From positions 1 to 38,614 of the forward strand of contig CALVAS010000011.1 in NCBI GenBank assembly GCA_944325585.1: a stretch of 38,614 bases of DNA, written 5' to 3'. The notes under the pieces are model-generated. The model was not told where the DNA came from. It made no database searches and was given only the letters and a program-made list of their open reading frames with translations. Below are positions 31,520-38,614 of the stretch, one piece after another. Position numbers and translations under genes: made by a program. The DNA is from Candidatus Gastranaerophilales bacterium (GTDB taxonomy: Bacteria > Cyanobacteriota > Vampirovibrionia > Gastranaerophilales > Gastranaerophilaceae). The stretch's first letter is position 1; each line of letters begins with the position of its first letter.

Positions 31520-32794
31520 TTATTGTAACGGATTTATTACAATTCCTGATAAAAGTTTCGGATAAAAATAAGTTGATTTTTGCGGCATTCGATATCCGGC
31601 CTGTGAAATCCGTTTGATATCGCTGATTTTCGGGCTTGCCATTATGAAAGATGCCTCAGCTTTGCCTGAATCAATCATATCAAATGCTTCATTTTCCGCC
31701 TTGATATATTTTATTCCAGTTTGAGACATCTGCTCTTCTTCTGTAAATCCGAGTTCTTTTGTCAGGATGACCTTGTGAAGAACTGTTAAATCAAGTGTTT
31801 TAAGAACTTGAGGTACTTCAAATTCATCAAGAATTGAATTTACATCTTCACGTAGGGTTAAAAGGTAGAATTTGTTTACGTTTTTCATATACAAACCCAT
31901 TGTAATAACATTTTGGGCAGAGTTTTCAAGTGCGTTCAGAAATTCCCGTTTTATATCCTGTTTGTTAAATCCGGTAAATGTAAAATCTTTTACATCAAAA
32001 TATTTTTTTACGGATTCCAGCAAAACATAAGGTTCAATCCATTTTGTGATAATTCTGTGTGTCGGATAAATTTGTAAATCATCATCCATATTTGTAAAAT
32101 AACTCATTACAAAATCAGCCTCTCCTGCGTTTTCGCCTAATGAATTTCTGTAATTAAGTGCTGTTTCATATCGGTGATGCCCGTCTGCAATCAAAAGTGT
32201 TTTGTCTTTTAAAATATTCCGGATTAATTCAATTGTTTTCTCATCATCAATTTTGTAGACAATGTTTTGAACACCGTTGTCGTCAGTTACGTCAATGAAA
32301 GGCGAGCCGGACAAATCAACAGCTTTTTCAATTTGTTTTTCGGGATCCGAATACACCATAAATATTTGAGAAAAGTTAGCTTTGCAGGCTTTTGTCAAAT
32401 TAAGCCTGTCTTCTTTTGGCCCGCTCATTGTGAATTCATGAGGAAGAATGTTCTTTGTCGAAAAGTCCTCAATTTTGTTTTTTGCAATAAACCCCTTTCT
32501 GATAACTTCTTTTCCGTTTATGCTGTACTTTTGAATTAAATAAAAAATCACAGGTTTGTCTGTTTTTATAAGAATTTTGTCATCCTGCCATTTTTTAAAG
32601 TGTTCTGCCGCATCAGAGTATGGATTTTGAGCTTTTGAAAGTATCAAACGGGTTATATTATACGGACTTCTTTTATAAAGTTCATCTCTGTATTTTTCGC
32701 CTATTACATCATACGGCGGCGCAATAACATCTTTTATGTCGACTTTGCTGCGGTTATAAACGATTGCATTTAACGGTTTGATTTCAATTGCCAT
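31520..32794 (-). CDS. DUF1015 family protein
   Basis: A 424-aa cytoplasmic protein of a widespread uncharacterised family. Typical DUF1015 features are AIEIKPLNAIVYN, VIAPPYDVIGEKYRDELYKR, SPYNITRLIL, DGHHRYETALNYR (a conserved HH motif) and the C-terminal ASFIMASPKISDIK. The family often lies near serine or tRNA metabolism genes. Here it follows an ABC exporter by 4 nt, and its ribosome-binding site (GGGAG) lies at the end of that gene. The frame is open 18 codons further upstream, but the ATG at 32794 has the Shine-Dalgarno and matches the family N-terminus. Confidence 0.9.
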   Translation of the reverse strand: MAIEIKPLNAIVYNRSKVDIKDVIAPPYDVIGEKYRDELYKRSPYNITRLILSKAQNPYSDAAEHFKKWQDDKILIKTDKPVIFYLIQKYSINGKEVIRKGFIAKNKIEDFSTKNILPHEFTMSGPKEDRLNLTKACKANFSQIFMVYSDPEKQIEKAVDLSGSPFIDVTDDNGVQNIVYKIDDEKTIELIRNILKDKTLLIADGHHRYETALNYRNSLGENAGEADFVMSYFTNMDDDLQIYPTHRIITKWIEPYVLLESVKKYFDVKDFTFTGFNKQDIKREFLNALENSAQNVITMGLYMKNVNKFYLLTLREDVNSILDEFEVPQVLKTLDLTVLHKVILTKELGFTEEEQMSQTGIKYIKAENEAFDMIDSGKAEASFIMASPKISDIKRISQAGYRMPQKSTYFYPKLLSGIVINPLQ

Positions 32795-32798
32795 ATAT

Positions 32799-34640
32799 TT
32801 AAACTCCCTGCGGTTCTGTGTCTTCCTGTGCTTTAAACTGCATTTCATAAAGGTTTCTGTAAATTCCGTCCGGAAGCATCATCAACTGATCATGTGTTCC
32901 AAGTTCCACAAGTTCGCCTTCATTAATTACCGCAATCCTATCTGCGTTTTTGATTGTCGAAAGTCTGTGAGCAATTACAAAAACGGTCTTGTTTTTAATC
33001 AAATTGTCCAGTGCTCTTTGAACAATAGCTTCAGATTTATTGTCAAGTGCGGATGTTGCCTCATCAAGAATTACAATCGGCGCGTCTTTCAAAATGGCTC
33101 TTGCAATCGCAACTCTTTGGCGCTGACCTCCGGAAAGTGTTGAACCTCTTTCTCCGACAATCGTATCAAGCCCGTCTTCCAGCGCATCAATAAATTCATC
33201 AAGATGCGCCATTTCAACTGCTTTTTCAAGCTGTTCTGGCGTTGCGCTTTCGTTGCCCATCATTATGTTTTCTCGAATTGTTCCGGAAAACATAAAATTG
33301 TCCTGAAAAACAAATGCAATATTGTCACGTAAAGATTTTAAATCAAAGTTTCTAATATCAATTCCGTCAAATTCAATAGCACCTGACCTGACATCATAAA
33401 ACCTCGGCAAAAGATTTACCACAGTGCTTTTGCCGCCTCCGGAGTTTCCGACAAGCGCAATTGTTTCGTTCTTATTAACCGAAAGATTGAAGTTCTTTAA
33501 AACAGGAACGTCCGGTTCATATTCAAAATATACATTCTTAAATTCGATTGATTTTTCAAGCGTGTGCATTGCAAATGGTTTTTCCGGCGATTTTATCTGG
33601 GGAACAAGATCGAACAATTCAAAAGTTCTTCCCATTGCAACAAAGGTATTTTGAAGGGATGTAAGCGTGTTGCCGAGGTTTTTGGTAGGTTTGTAAAGTA
33701 AAAGAAGCGACGTTACAAAAGCCGCAAAACTTCCTGCTGAAAGTTCACCTGATAAAATCAAATGGTTTCCGTATGCCATTACAAGAGCTATCCCCACTGA
33801 ACAAACAGTGTACATAATAGGTGACATCCAGCCGACGCGTTTGCTTAATGACATAGCAAGATGGAACTGTTCGTTAATTTGAGTTTCAAATTTGTGATTC
33901 TGCATTTCCTGAAGATTGTATGCAGTCATAATTTTGTTGCCCGCAAAAGTTTCATTAAAGTTTGTTGTCATGTTGCCGCCGATAACCATAGTTGCGTTAG
34001 AAACTTTTTTGATTCTTTTTCTGATAAACACAACAGGCGTAACAGCAATTGCCATTACCGTAACCCCGATTATTGCAAGTTTCCATGATGTATATAAAAG
34101 CACGCCGACAAGTCCGACAAGTCCGAATATCGTTGCAATAAAGGCTTTTAAACTTTCAATAATTGTTTTAGAAGCGGTTTCCGGATCGGTAAGAAATCTT
34201 GTTAAAACGATTCCGGATGAATTTACGTCATAAAATTGCGGGTCAAGCCCGGTGAGCTTTTTAAAAAGAGCAACTTTCAATGAATTGGAAATCTTATTTC
34301 CAGTCCAGTCCGTAAGATAGTTGCTAAGATATTTTAAAATTCCCTGAAACGCAGCAAAAGCAACGATTCCGAATGGGATTATGCTTGCAAGAAAGACTTG
34401 CGAATGAACCGTAAAACCTAAAAACGTCCATGTATCTTCCGGACTGCCGTTTACTACATAATCCAGATACGGTTTTAAGGCAAGTGCCATGACGCCGTCC
34501 AAAAGACCGAGCGGTATTGCAATAACAAGATTTATCAATGCTCTTCCCAGAACGGGTTTTATGTACGGATAAATTCTTTTTAAAAGATATCCGTAGTTAA
34601 AAGCGTCTTTAGACGTTGTATCTTTAAGTTTATAATCCAT
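32799..34640 (-). CDS. MsbA-like ABC exporter (fused permease-ATPase)
   Basis: A 613-aa half-transporter that works as a homodimer: about six membrane helices (residues 25-310), then an ATPase domain with Walker A GNSGGGKSTVV, Q-loop VFQDNFMFSGTIREN, signature LSGGQRQR, Walker B PIVILDEATSALD and the H-loop IAHRLSTI. The protein resembles MsbA, which flips lipid A-core across the inner membrane, and the organism has lpxK. A drug or peptide exporter is equally possible from sequence alone. A TTG-initiated frame begins 6 codons earlier, but the ATG at 34640 has GAGGG 8 nt upstream. Co-transcribed with the DUF1015 gene. Confidence 0.92.
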   Translation of the reverse strand: MDYKLKDTTSKDAFNYGYLLKRIYPYIKPVLGRALINLVIAIPLGLLDGVMALALKPYLDYVVNGSPEDTWTFLGFTVHSQVFLASIIPFGIVAFAAFQGILKYLSNYLTDWTGNKISNSLKVALFKKLTGLDPQFYDVNSSGIVLTRFLTDPETASKTIIESLKAFIATIFGLVGLVGVLLYTSWKLAIIGVTVMAIAVTPVVFIRKRIKKVSNATMVIGGNMTTNFNETFAGNKIMTAYNLQEMQNHKFETQINEQFHLAMSLSKRVGWMSPIMYTVCSVGIALVMAYGNHLILSGELSAGSFAAFVTSLLLLYKPTKNLGNTLTSLQNTFVAMGRTFELFDLVPQIKSPEKPFAMHTLEKSIEFKNVYFEYEPDVPVLKNFNLSVNKNETIALVGNSGGGKSTVVNLLPRFYDVRSGAIEFDGIDIRNFDLKSLRDNIAFVFQDNFMFSGTIRENIMMGNESATPEQLEKAVEMAHLDEFIDALEDGLDTIVGERGSTLSGGQRQRVAIARAILKDAPIVILDEATSALDNKSEAIVQRALDNLIKNKTVFVIAHRLSTIKNADRIAVINEGELVELGTHDQLMMLPDGIYRNLYEMQFKAQEDTEPQGV

Positions 34641-34796
34641 TTTCGTTCCCTCAATCAAATATTCCCTGATTTAAATATTATTTCATGAAGAACGTATTTT
34701 TTCACGGAATTTAAACTTTTGTAATATTCATACAGCAATTGAGCAATTCAGGCGGTTAAAAGTTTTTTTAATAAGAAAGGGGATAAAGGGGAAATT

Positions 34797-35468
34797 ATGT
34801 TTAAAGCGTTAATGCGATTGTCCGGACTTTGTTTAAAAAAGATTCCTTCAACAGTTCAAAAATCTGCAAAAATGCAGCCAAAATCTTTAAATAAAAAACT
34901 TTTTTGCGAAGAATTCTGGGAAAAAGCTGCTGCAGGTACAAAAAATATAAGTGAAAGTGTGAGTCAGCACGGGTATTTAAATTCAATTAATCACCATTTG
35001 CATATAAGTCCTTATCCAAATCATATGGATGAAGTATCCGGACTTGTCAGGATGACACCTCGTGAAATGATTAGAAAAACGGATTTTGAGTTTAAAAGTT
35101 TAAAGCCTCTGGAGCGGGATTTAATGCTTTACAGATGTGTTGGCGAGAAACCTGATTTCTTTGCAACATACCCTCTTTATAAAAAGGCGCTGTCTATAAA
35201 ATCAGGTGATAAAATAAGGATGAATGAGTATGCTTATGCAACCTCTGATATTAATTATGCTCAGAGGTATTTGTCGGATGGTCGCGGAATTATGTATGAA
35301 ATTGCAGTTCCAAAAGGTGCAAAAGTCTCCCGTAAAGGAGATATCGGAAAGTGTGATGAAATAGTTTTTCCGAGATGTTCCGAATTTGAATGTACTGATG
35401 TTAGTCAGGTAAAAATTGCTGCAAAAGATTTTAAACTTGTTAAACTCAAGTATTTGGATAAAAAATAG
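34797..35468 (+). CDS. ADP-ribosyltransferase-fold protein (putative effector or toxin)
   Basis: A 223-aa protein. The C-terminal 115 residues follow the order of ART exoenzymes: LYRCVG with the NAD-binding Arg (Arg113), then EYAYATSDINYAQRYL in place of the STS motif, then IMYEIAVPKGAKVSR, and CDEIVFPRCSEFE, matching the E-x-E...LPRGS region with the catalytic Glu188. The residue two before Glu188 is Cys186, not the Glu or Gln usual in active enzymes, so activity is uncertain. The N-terminal ~100 residues are basic and show no signal peptide. GGGG-rich ribosome-binding sites precede the ATG. It lies alone between the ABC operon and tRNA-Ala. No immunity gene is evident. Confidence 0.6.
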   Translation: MFKALMRLSGLCLKKIPSTVQKSAKMQPKSLNKKLFCEEFWEKAAAGTKNISESVSQHGYLNSINHHLHISPYPNHMDEVSGLVRMTPREMIRKTDFEFKSLKPLERDLMLYRCVGEKPDFFATYPLYKKALSIKSGDKIRMNEYAYATSDINYAQRYLSDGRGIMYEIAVPKGAKVSRKGDIGKCDEIVFPRCSEFECTDVSQVKIAAKDFKLVKLKYLDKK

Positions 35469-35492
35469 AAAATCCGGAAATGCGAGTTAAAA

Positions 35493-35515
35493 ATTTTGGG
35501 CCATTTTTGGGCCAC
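35493..35515. repeat. Direct repeat TTTTGGGCCA x2 beside tRNA-Ala
   Basis: TTTTGGGCCA occurs twice with a 12-13 nt period, just before the 3' end of tRNA-Ala. No terminator-like hairpin is seen there. Similar GGGCCA pairs can occur at the edge of tRNA-integrated elements; here no integrase is present. Confidence 0.35.
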
Positions 35516-35522
35516 TAAAAAA

Positions 35523-35595
35523 TGGAGCGTAGGGGATTCGAACCCCTGACCTTGACACTGCCAGTGTCACGCGCTACCAACTGCGCTAACGCCCC
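35523..35595 (-). tRNA. tRNA-Ala (GGC)
   Basis: A complete 73-nt cloverleaf. The acceptor is GGGGCGT/ACGCTCC with one G-U pair, and the anticodon stem TGACA/TGTCA holds loop CTGGCAG, giving GGC. The T arm is CAGGGG-TTCGAAT-CCCCT-type and the discriminator is A. CCA is not encoded. A TAATAT lies about 8 nt before the 5' end on the minus strand and could be its -10, but no good -35 is seen. The segment upstream repeats the first 8 bases of this tRNA. Confidence 0.96.
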
Positions 35596-35629
35596 ATGCA
35601 TCTATATTATTCAATTGTCACAACCTTTG

Positions 35630-35695
35630 GGGGCGAGCGCAGCCCCCCTTCAAATTCGATACTCAATCGAATTTGCGGGTTCCCTGCCAACGCCC
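35630..35695 (-). repeat. tRNA-Ala-associated palindromic element
   Basis: In plus-strand terms: stem GGGGGC-GAGCGCA-GCCCCC, then a perfect 10-bp hairpin CAAATTCGAT-ACTCA-ATCGAATTTG (35651-35675), then GGGTTCCCTGCCAACGCCCC, whose last 8 bases repeat the 5' end of tRNA-Ala (35588-35595). The loop ACTCA closed by GAT/ATC is the same as in the two elements beside tRNA-Pro. Confidence 0.75.
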
Positions 35696-35742
35696 CGTCC
35701 TATGCGGCTTTTGGGAAAATTTTAGCTCGGGATTTTCCTATT

Positions 35743-35770
35743 AAAAAAGACCGCCTCGGCGGTCTTTTTT
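35743..35770 (-). terminator. Terminator of tRNA-Val
   Basis: AAAAAAGACCGC-CTCG-GCGGTCTTTTTT, beginning 1 nt after the encoded CCA of tRNA-Val. It separates tRNA-Val from tRNA-Ala downstream, so the two are probably separate transcripts. Confidence 0.85.
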
Positions 35771-35771
35771 A

Positions 35772-35847
35772 TGGTGGGCGTTAAAAGACTCGAACTTTTG
35801 ACCCTCTCCTTGTAAGGGAGACGCTCTACCAACTGAGCTAAACGCCC
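35772..35847 (-). tRNA. tRNA-Val (UAC)
   Basis: A 76-nt cloverleaf with encoded CCA (35772-35774). The acceptor is GGGCGTT/AACGCCC and the D arm GCTC/GAGC. The anticodon loop CTTACAA gives UAC. The T arm is AAAAG-TTCGAGT-CTTTT and the discriminator is A. Promoter and terminator are both visible. Confidence 0.97.
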
Positions 35848-35908
35848 TCTTTATTCTGTTTTCATCCGCCAAGCTCTCAACTTTCGTGTTGTCTGCCTGA
35901 CGACATTT

Positions 35909-35939
35909 ATTATCGTATCAAAAAAACTTTTGCTGTCAA
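35909..35939 (-). promoter_or_regulatory. Promoter of tRNA-Val
   Basis: On the minus strand: TTGACA (35934-35939) followed after 16 nt by TACGAT (35912-35917), or after 19 nt by GATAAT (35909-35914). The 60-nt leader contains a small stem CAAC-ACGAAA-GTTG. Confidence 0.6.
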
Positions 35940-35952
35940 GAACTTTTTTCAA

Positions 35953-36237
35953 CTAATCCTCTATAAGTTTAAAATTGTCAGGCAAACGCCTTTCAACTTC
36001 TGTGACAAATTCCGAAAATGTCATGCCTAATGCATTAGCAAGTTTCCACAGTGTGGTTATTTGTACATCCCGTTTGCCTTTTTCCAACAATGCAATAGAA
36101 CTGTTTGAAATGTCATATTCATAGCTGAAAAGCAAAATCCCTTTTCCCTGTGCATTCCTTTTTTCATGAATAATTTCCCCAATTACTTTAAGTAAAAGAT
36201 CCTTTTGCGGATTAGAATTTTTCCTCTTGTATTGCAT
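35953..36237 (-). CDS. XRE-family transcriptional regulator
   Basis: A 94-aa DNA-binding protein: LLKVIGEIIHEKRNAQGKGI, then YEYDISNSSIALLEKGKRDV (turn and recognition helix) and TTLWKLANALGMTFSEFV, a standard XRE helix-turn-helix. The open frame continues upstream to 36330, but that would overlap the divergent pilin promoter. The ATG at 36237 is the first sensible start and has no Shine-Dalgarno; TAAAAT ends 7 nt before it, so the mRNA may be leaderless. It is divergent from the second pseudopilin gene, and a pair of direct repeats lies between them, which makes it a candidate local regulator. Confidence 0.85.
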   Translation of the reverse strand: MQYKRKNSNPQKDLLLKVIGEIIHEKRNAQGKGILLFSYEYDISNSSIALLEKGKRDVQITTLWKLANALGMTFSEFVTEVERRLPDNFKLIED

Positions 36238-36270
36238 GTTTACAATTTTAATTAGATATGATAAATTGGT

Positions 36271-36295
36271 TATAGTTAATTTGCTATAGTTAATT
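36271..36295. promoter_or_regulatory. Direct-repeat operator candidate between regulator and pseudopilin
   Basis: TATAGTTAATT occurs twice with a 14-bp period (36271-36281 and 36285-36295). It lies in the 77-bp region between the XRE gene and the divergent pseudopilin gene, where both promoters must be. It could be the binding site of the XRE protein. Confidence 0.5.
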
Positions 36296-36314
36296 AAGTA
36301 TATTGGAGATATTA

Positions 36315-37022
36315 ATGAAAATACGGGCATTTACAATGGCAGAAGTCCTGATAACACTCGGAATTATCGGTGTAGTTGCAGCCATGACTTTGCCTGCACT
36401 TATTACAAAAAATCAAAATAAAGCTCTCGAAACAGGTTTAAAGAAGAATTATTCCGTAATTCTTCAAGCATTTGACATGTATCTGGCGGATAAAGGAGAA
36501 AGACTAAAAGCCGAAGATGTAAATATCGGCTGTACGTTAATGTGCCTTAAAAAAATAATTATGCCATATTTTAAAATTTTACGAGATTGCGGATATGGTG
36601 CGCAACTTCAAAAAGCATGTATTCCTTATGCTGGAAATGAATTAATGGATGACGAACGGAATTTTAAAAGTTATAGGACATATAGCGGTGAAATAATTAA
36701 AAAACTTGCTTTATTAGATGACGGTCAATTTATCTTGCCGGATGGCAGTCTTATTTTAATAAACAATACTGAGAATATTGATAATATTTATATAACAGTA
36801 GATGTAAACGGCTATTTGAAAAATCCAAATCGTTGGGGGCATGATTTGTTTACATTTCAGCTTATGCGAGATGGAAGAATACTTCCGATGGGAGCACCGG
36901 ATACAGCATATACAGATAAAAATACTTATTGTTCCGCAAATTCTTCTGACCAATACAACGGTATAGCTTGCACTTACTATGCATTAAACAACAAAGACTA
37001 TTTCAACAATCTTCCCCGTTGA
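36315..37022 (+). CDS. Type IV pilin-like (pseudopilin) protein
   Basis: A 235-aa protein with a short leader MKIRA followed by FTMAEVLITLGIIGVVAAMT, the type IV pilin N-terminal helix with Glu at +5. The residue before the predicted cleavage site is Ala instead of the usual Gly, so processing may be weaker. The C-terminal part has six or more cysteines and VDVNGYLKNPNRWGHDLFTF, matching the pseudopilin at 20402-21049. The ATG at 36315 has GGAG 7 nt upstream; a TTG four codons earlier is the only alternative. It is 20 nt upstream of the RlmD-like gene. Confidence 0.88.
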   Translation: MKIRAFTMAEVLITLGIIGVVAAMTLPALITKNQNKALETGLKKNYSVILQAFDMYLADKGERLKAEDVNIGCTLMCLKKIIMPYFKILRDCGYGAQLQKACIPYAGNELMDDERNFKSYRTYSGEIIKKLALLDDGQFILPDGSLILINNTENIDNIYITVDVNGYLKNPNRWGHDLFTFQLMRDGRILPMGAPDTAYTDKNTYCSANSSDQYNGIACTYYALNNKDYFNNLPR

Positions 37023-37041
37023 TTTGTGATAAAATCAAATT

Positions 37042-38391
37042 ATGCAGGAAAATGAAATTGTTGAATTAAATATTGAAAAAATTTCTAATTTAGGATTAGG
37101 AATTGCAAGGTCTGACGGATTTGTTATTTTTGTCGAAGGTGCCTGTCCGGGCGACAAAGTTAAGGCAAAAATCTCAAAAGTTCGTAAAAATTTTGCAAAC
37201 GCTAAAACCATAGAAGTTTTAAAACCTTCTAAATATAGAGTTGAACCTTTCTGCAAAATGCAAAAAGTATGCGGCGCATGCCAGCTTCAATTTATAGATT
37301 ACGATTATCAGTTAGAATTAAAGCGTCAGATTGTTGAAGATGCTATAAAAACAATCGGCGGAATTGATATAAATATTCCTCTTCCGATAAGAAGTCCGCA
37401 AACAAAAAATTACAGACATAAGATTCAGTATCCTGTTTCGCAAACAAAGGTTTCAAAAAGAATTTTGGCAGGGTATTTCAAGCCTCAAACTCACGAAATA
37501 GTAAATATAAAACATTGCCCTATACAACCTGAAATTTGTGATGAAATAGTTGAGTTTATAAGAGAATATGCAGTAAAATTTGATATTTCGGGTTTTGATG
37601 AAAAATCTCATTCCGGCGATTTGCGGCATATAGTAATCCGTTCATCAGTTTCAAACGGAAATATTCTTCTAACGCTTGTAATCAATTCAACAAAGCTGTC
37701 AGATAGCATAAAGAAATTGGCAAATGAGATTTTTAATGCATTTGATTGTGTGACCGGTGTTTGTGTAAATTATAATCCCAATAAAACCAACGTTATTCTG
37801 GGGCAAAAATCAGAATGTGCAGCGGGAGATGATTTTATAGAAGAAAAACTGCTTGATAAAAAATTTAAAATAGGTTCAAACACTTTTTTTCAGGTGAATC
37901 CGCAGAGTGCAGAGAATATTTTTTCCTATGTCAAAGATTTTATCAAAAACAATTATAAAGTACCTTTGATTTTAGATGCATACGCTGGAATTGCAACTTT
38001 TGGAATATGTGTTTCCGATATTGCGCAAAAAGTCGTTTCTGTTGAGGAGAACTGTGAATCTTGTATGCGCGCGGCTGAAAGTTTAAAAATTAATAATATA
38101 AATAATCTTGAAATTCACAACTCTGATGCAGCAGAGTTTTTCAAAGCAGAAAAACGCAGATTTGATGTATCAATAATCGACCCTCCGCGGAAAGGTTGTA
38201 CGACAGAGTCTCTTGATGAGGTTTACAGATTAACAACAGGGCATATTGTTTACGTAAGCTGTAATCCTGCAACCCTTGCACGTGATTTGAAATATTTATG
38301 TGAAAAAGGCTGTAAAGTAGAATCCATACAGCCTTTTGATATGTTTTGCCACACTTATCATATAGAAAATGTTGCGGTTATAAAAGTTTAA
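37042..38391 (+). CDS. 23S rRNA (uracil-C5) methyltransferase, RlmD/RumA-like
   Basis: SAM-dependent methylation of a uridine in 23S rRNA (or tRNA in TrmA-like relatives). The 449-aa protein has an N-terminal TRAM domain (about 3-60), the [4Fe-4S] cysteines 71, 77 and 80 (EPFCKMQKVCGACQLQ) with a fourth near HCPIQPE, the motif SNTFFQVNPQSAE, the SAM site LDAYAGIATFGI, IIDPPRKGC, and the catalytic-Cys motif YVSCNPATLARDL. It ends with CHTYHIENVAVI. There is no Shine-Dalgarno; TGA-TAAAAT (extended -10) ends exactly 6 nt before the ATG, predicting a leaderless mRNA. The final bases overlap the convergent next gene by 4 nt. Confidence 0.94.
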   Translation: MQENEIVELNIEKISNLGLGIARSDGFVIFVEGACPGDKVKAKISKVRKNFANAKTIEVLKPSKYRVEPFCKMQKVCGACQLQFIDYDYQLELKRQIVEDAIKTIGGIDINIPLPIRSPQTKNYRHKIQYPVSQTKVSKRILAGYFKPQTHEIVNIKHCPIQPEICDEIVEFIREYAVKFDISGFDEKSHSGDLRHIVIRSSVSNGNILLTLVINSTKLSDSIKKLANEIFNAFDCVTGVCVNYNPNKTNVILGQKSECAAGDDFIEEKLLDKKFKIGSNTFFQVNPQSAENIFSYVKDFIKNNYKVPLILDAYAGIATFGICVSDIAQKVVSVEENCESCMRAAESLKINNINNLEIHNSDAAEFFKAEKRRFDVSIIDPPRKGCTTESLDEVYRLTTGHIVYVSCNPATLARDLKYLCEKGCKVESIQPFDMFCHTYHIENVAVIKV

Positions 38392-38614
38392 CTTTTAAGT
38401 CCGTATTTTTCGATGGTTTCCGTAAGACGAGCTTGAATCGCCTGGATAAGTTTCATATCTTCGTTTTTATGCTCTTTTAATTGTTTATTCAATTCGTTTT
38501 TCTTATTGCGAATATCTTCAACATAGACAGTCTTATCTTTACGTTCTTTAAATTCTTGAGAATTTTTTACAAGTTTTTCAAGCTCAGGTTTAAAATCATC
38601 CGAATTAACCTTAG
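38388..38614 (-). CDS. C-terminal fragment of a charged coiled-coil protein
   Basis: A partial gene; the last 74 codons and stop are visible and the start lies beyond the window. The visible sequence is highly charged and helical (LEKLVKNSQEFKERKDKTVY, then KKNELNKQLKEHKNEDMKLI) and ends ETIEKYGLKS. This fits a coiled coil. No family can be assigned. It overlaps the stop of the RlmD-like gene by 4 bases, convergently. Confidence 0.65.
   Translation of the reverse strand, partial: KVNSDDFKPELEKLVKNSQEFKERKDKTVYVEDIRNKKNELNKQLKEHKNEDMKLIQAIQARLTETIEKYGLKS

Noticed and set aside
35522-35725. Open frame of 67 codons over tRNA-Ala and its palindromic element
   Set aside because: It is the reverse strand of a tRNA plus a non-coding repeat; such frames are a common annotation artefact and there is no ribosome-binding site.

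Overview
The window is AT-rich DNA from a Gram-negative-type, fermentative bacterium. The envelope is diderm: there is a lipid A kinase (LpxK), an MCE/MlaD protein, a Skp/OmpH chaperone and a POTRA/beta-barrel outer-membrane protein. Energy genes are an anaerobe's: a trimeric electron-bifurcating [FeFe] hydrogenase and a rubredoxin. A cyanobacteria-like YidC with no large N-terminal periplasmic domain, and two pseudopilins of the F-T-M-A-E-V-L-I-T-L-G type, suggest a non-photosynthetic cyanobacterial relative such as Vampirovibrionia (Melainabacteria, Gastranaerophilales) from an animal gut. That assignment is an inference from protein style; no rRNA or marker-tree gene was tested.

Layout. 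1-2650: end of a TPR protein, pth, an HTH regulator, tRNA-Lys followed by a palindromic segment that ends in a copy of the tRNA 3' end, and a nucleotidyltransferase-like gene. 2656-9794: a large membrane-anchored glycogen-synthase-like glycosyltransferase, a NupC-type nucleoside transporter, a zinc-ribbon protein, a 31-residue membrane peptide, and bioD-bioA. 9805-13067: a TpsB/FhaC-like outer-membrane protein, a Skp-like chaperone and a small secreted protein, separated by strong hairpin terminators. 13081-17378: hydC-hydB-hydA behind a recognisable promoter. 17412-20239: a DUF2339 membrane protein and endonuclease III. 20337-21049: a pseudopilin whose prepilin leader contains a run of 14 G and is out of frame at this tract length. 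21053-27358: lpxK, an MCE protein, a lytic transglycosylase, queA with a serine-run insertion, and yidC, with two members of a small uncharacterised protein family placed between them. 27460-28831: tRNA-Pro with a repeat-rich leader, a HExxH membrane protein and rubredoxin. 28880-34640: thioesterase-pseudouridine synthase-coaE cluster, a CHAP-like protein, and an MsbA-like ABC exporter with a DUF1015 protein. 34797-38614: an ADP-ribosyltransferase-like protein, tRNA-Ala, tRNA-Val, an XRE regulator divergent from a second pseudopilin, an RlmD-like methyltransferase and a partial coiled-coil gene.

Most of this is core metabolism and envelope biogenesis. Four things stand out. (1) A probable poly-G phase-variable pseudopilin. 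(2) A family of stem-loops with a fixed loop and covarying stems, GAT-ACTYA-ATC, beside tRNA-Pro (two copies) and tRNA-Ala (one copy), each next to a repeated piece of that tRNA's own end. (3) At least four genes with no Shine-Dalgarno and a -10-like hexamer exactly 6 nt before the ATG, which predicts leaderless mRNAs. (4) An ART-fold protein beside the tRNA cluster that could be an effector or toxin.
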